DNA from: JAIROC01 sp031553535
GTDB lineage: Bacteria > Bacteroidota > Bacteroidia > Bacteroidales > WCHB1-69
DNA: 64,000 bases
NCBI GenBank assembly: GCA_031553535.1
Contig: JAVBLM010000032.1
Span: 36,377 to 100,376 of the forward strand
Reading direction: 5' to 3'
Shown here: positions 63,707 to 64,000 of the stretch, piece after piece
How the letters are laid out: each line of letters begins with the position of its first letter
How positions within the stretch are numbered: position 1 is the stretch's first letter
The notes under the pieces: model-generated
The model's input: the letters and a program-made list of their open reading frames with translations, nothing else
The model's database searches: none
What the model was told of the DNA's origin: nothing
Made by a program: the position numbers and the translations under genes

Positions 63707-63891
63707 TGAACAAAATAAATTATTAATCATTTAAAAGTAAAAATACTTGAAAAACATGAAAAAGAAGTTCTTTTCGGCGTATATTTACACATATAATCCT
63801 GTGTCTTTGGGAATAATTCCCCAACACGGTTATTTTGTATATGCCAGGGAATACAGATGAAATAACAGAAACCAATTAAAACCAATATACC

Positions 63892-64000
63892 ATGAAAAAG
63901 TTATATATCCTAATAAGTTTACTTCTGCTAAGTATGACAGGAAATGCACAGTGGGACTGGACAACCCTTAAAGTAGGTATAGGAGGGCTCTATAGTATTT
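63892..64000 (+). CDS. Start of an exported, probably outer-membrane protein (3' end outside window)
   Basis: 36 codons visible. Signal peptide MKKLYILISLLLLSMTGNAQ, then WDWTTLKVGIGGLYSI, a barrel-like opening strand. Family cannot be called from this fragment. The 185-bp gap before it holds an imperfect hairpin (TTGGGaataattcCCCAA) and no other feature. Confidence 0.6.
   Translation, partial: MKKLYILISLLLLSMTGNAQWDWTTLKVGIGGLYSI

Noticed and set aside
1..64000. rRNA, tRNA or integrase/attachment sites
   Set aside because: None seen on reading both strands; without a covariance search a tRNA cannot be fully excluded, but no cloverleaf-like anchors were noticed.

Overview
The window is a stretch of chromosome from a member of the Bacteroidota, most likely order Bacteroidales. 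Four things point there: PKD-rich surface proteins ending in a type B T9SS sorting domain plus a cargo with a type A tail; a BatB/C-BatD aerotolerance cluster; many promoters matching the Bacteroidota -7 element TAnnTTTG; and families typical of the phylum (DUF6261, DUF6157, DUF4783 before nadC, GH3, a degenerate ureohydrolase beside topA). The DNA is AT-rich, with no rRNA, tRNA, CRISPR array, prophage or transposase seen. Genus cannot be fixed from sequence alone.

Layout. 1-10.3 kb: two tandem paralogous giant PKD proteins, the first cut by the window edge, separated by a repeat-filled spacer. 10.3-17.1 kb: lone transketolase C-terminal half, FadL-type porin, a low-complexity lipoprotein, proS and exodeoxyribonuclease III. 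17.1-19.1 kb: a frameshifted membrane gene, a tandem array and a barrel-like protein. 19.1-25.1 kb: a probable minus-strand operon topA - degenerate ureohydrolase - GH3 - Cas4-like nuclease. 25.3-32.4 kb: GapN-like dehydrogenase, CDF metal exporter, duplicated small barrels, LRR lipoprotein, SDR-VOC pair. 32.4-37 kb: repeats, a frameshifted DUF6261 gene and three secreted proteins. 37.4-42.7 kb: pirin plus flavin reductase, mutY plus a large TPR protein. 43-48.5 kb: aquaporin, YtxH/holin-X envelope genes, NTase-like protein, esterase, DUF6157 and a subclass B1 metallo-beta-lactamase. 49.4-60 kb: metallophosphoesterase, CGGC protein, hydrolase, BatB-BatC fusion with BatD, TerC, YitT. 60-64 kb: DUF4783-nadC-pfkA, an Ig-like/FGE lipoprotein and the start of another secreted gene.

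The coding genes are mostly housekeeping and envelope functions. The unusual content lies between the genes. (1) Five intergenic tandem arrays, at 4.5, 17.9, 33.7, 48.8 and 57.3 kb, differ in sequence but all have a period of exactly 42 or 43 bp; in four of them every unit carries a short hairpin. Two of the arrays are homologous and preserve the hairpin although its stem has changed. (2) A MITE-like element of about 150-210 bp with terminal inverted repeats occurs in five full copies and several fragments, usually at gene 3' ends, with internal units of about 10 bp that vary in number. (3) Two further palindromic repeat families are interspersed with these. Several genes are visibly decaying: frameshifts at 17.3 and 33.55 kb, and a nonsense-interrupted secreted-protein remnant at 45.0 kb. 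I found no complete new defence system. The strongest candidates for undescribed biology are the phased hairpin arrays, the TIR element, the ureohydrolase that has lost metal ligands, and the GapN-like enzyme that lacks the general-base Glu.
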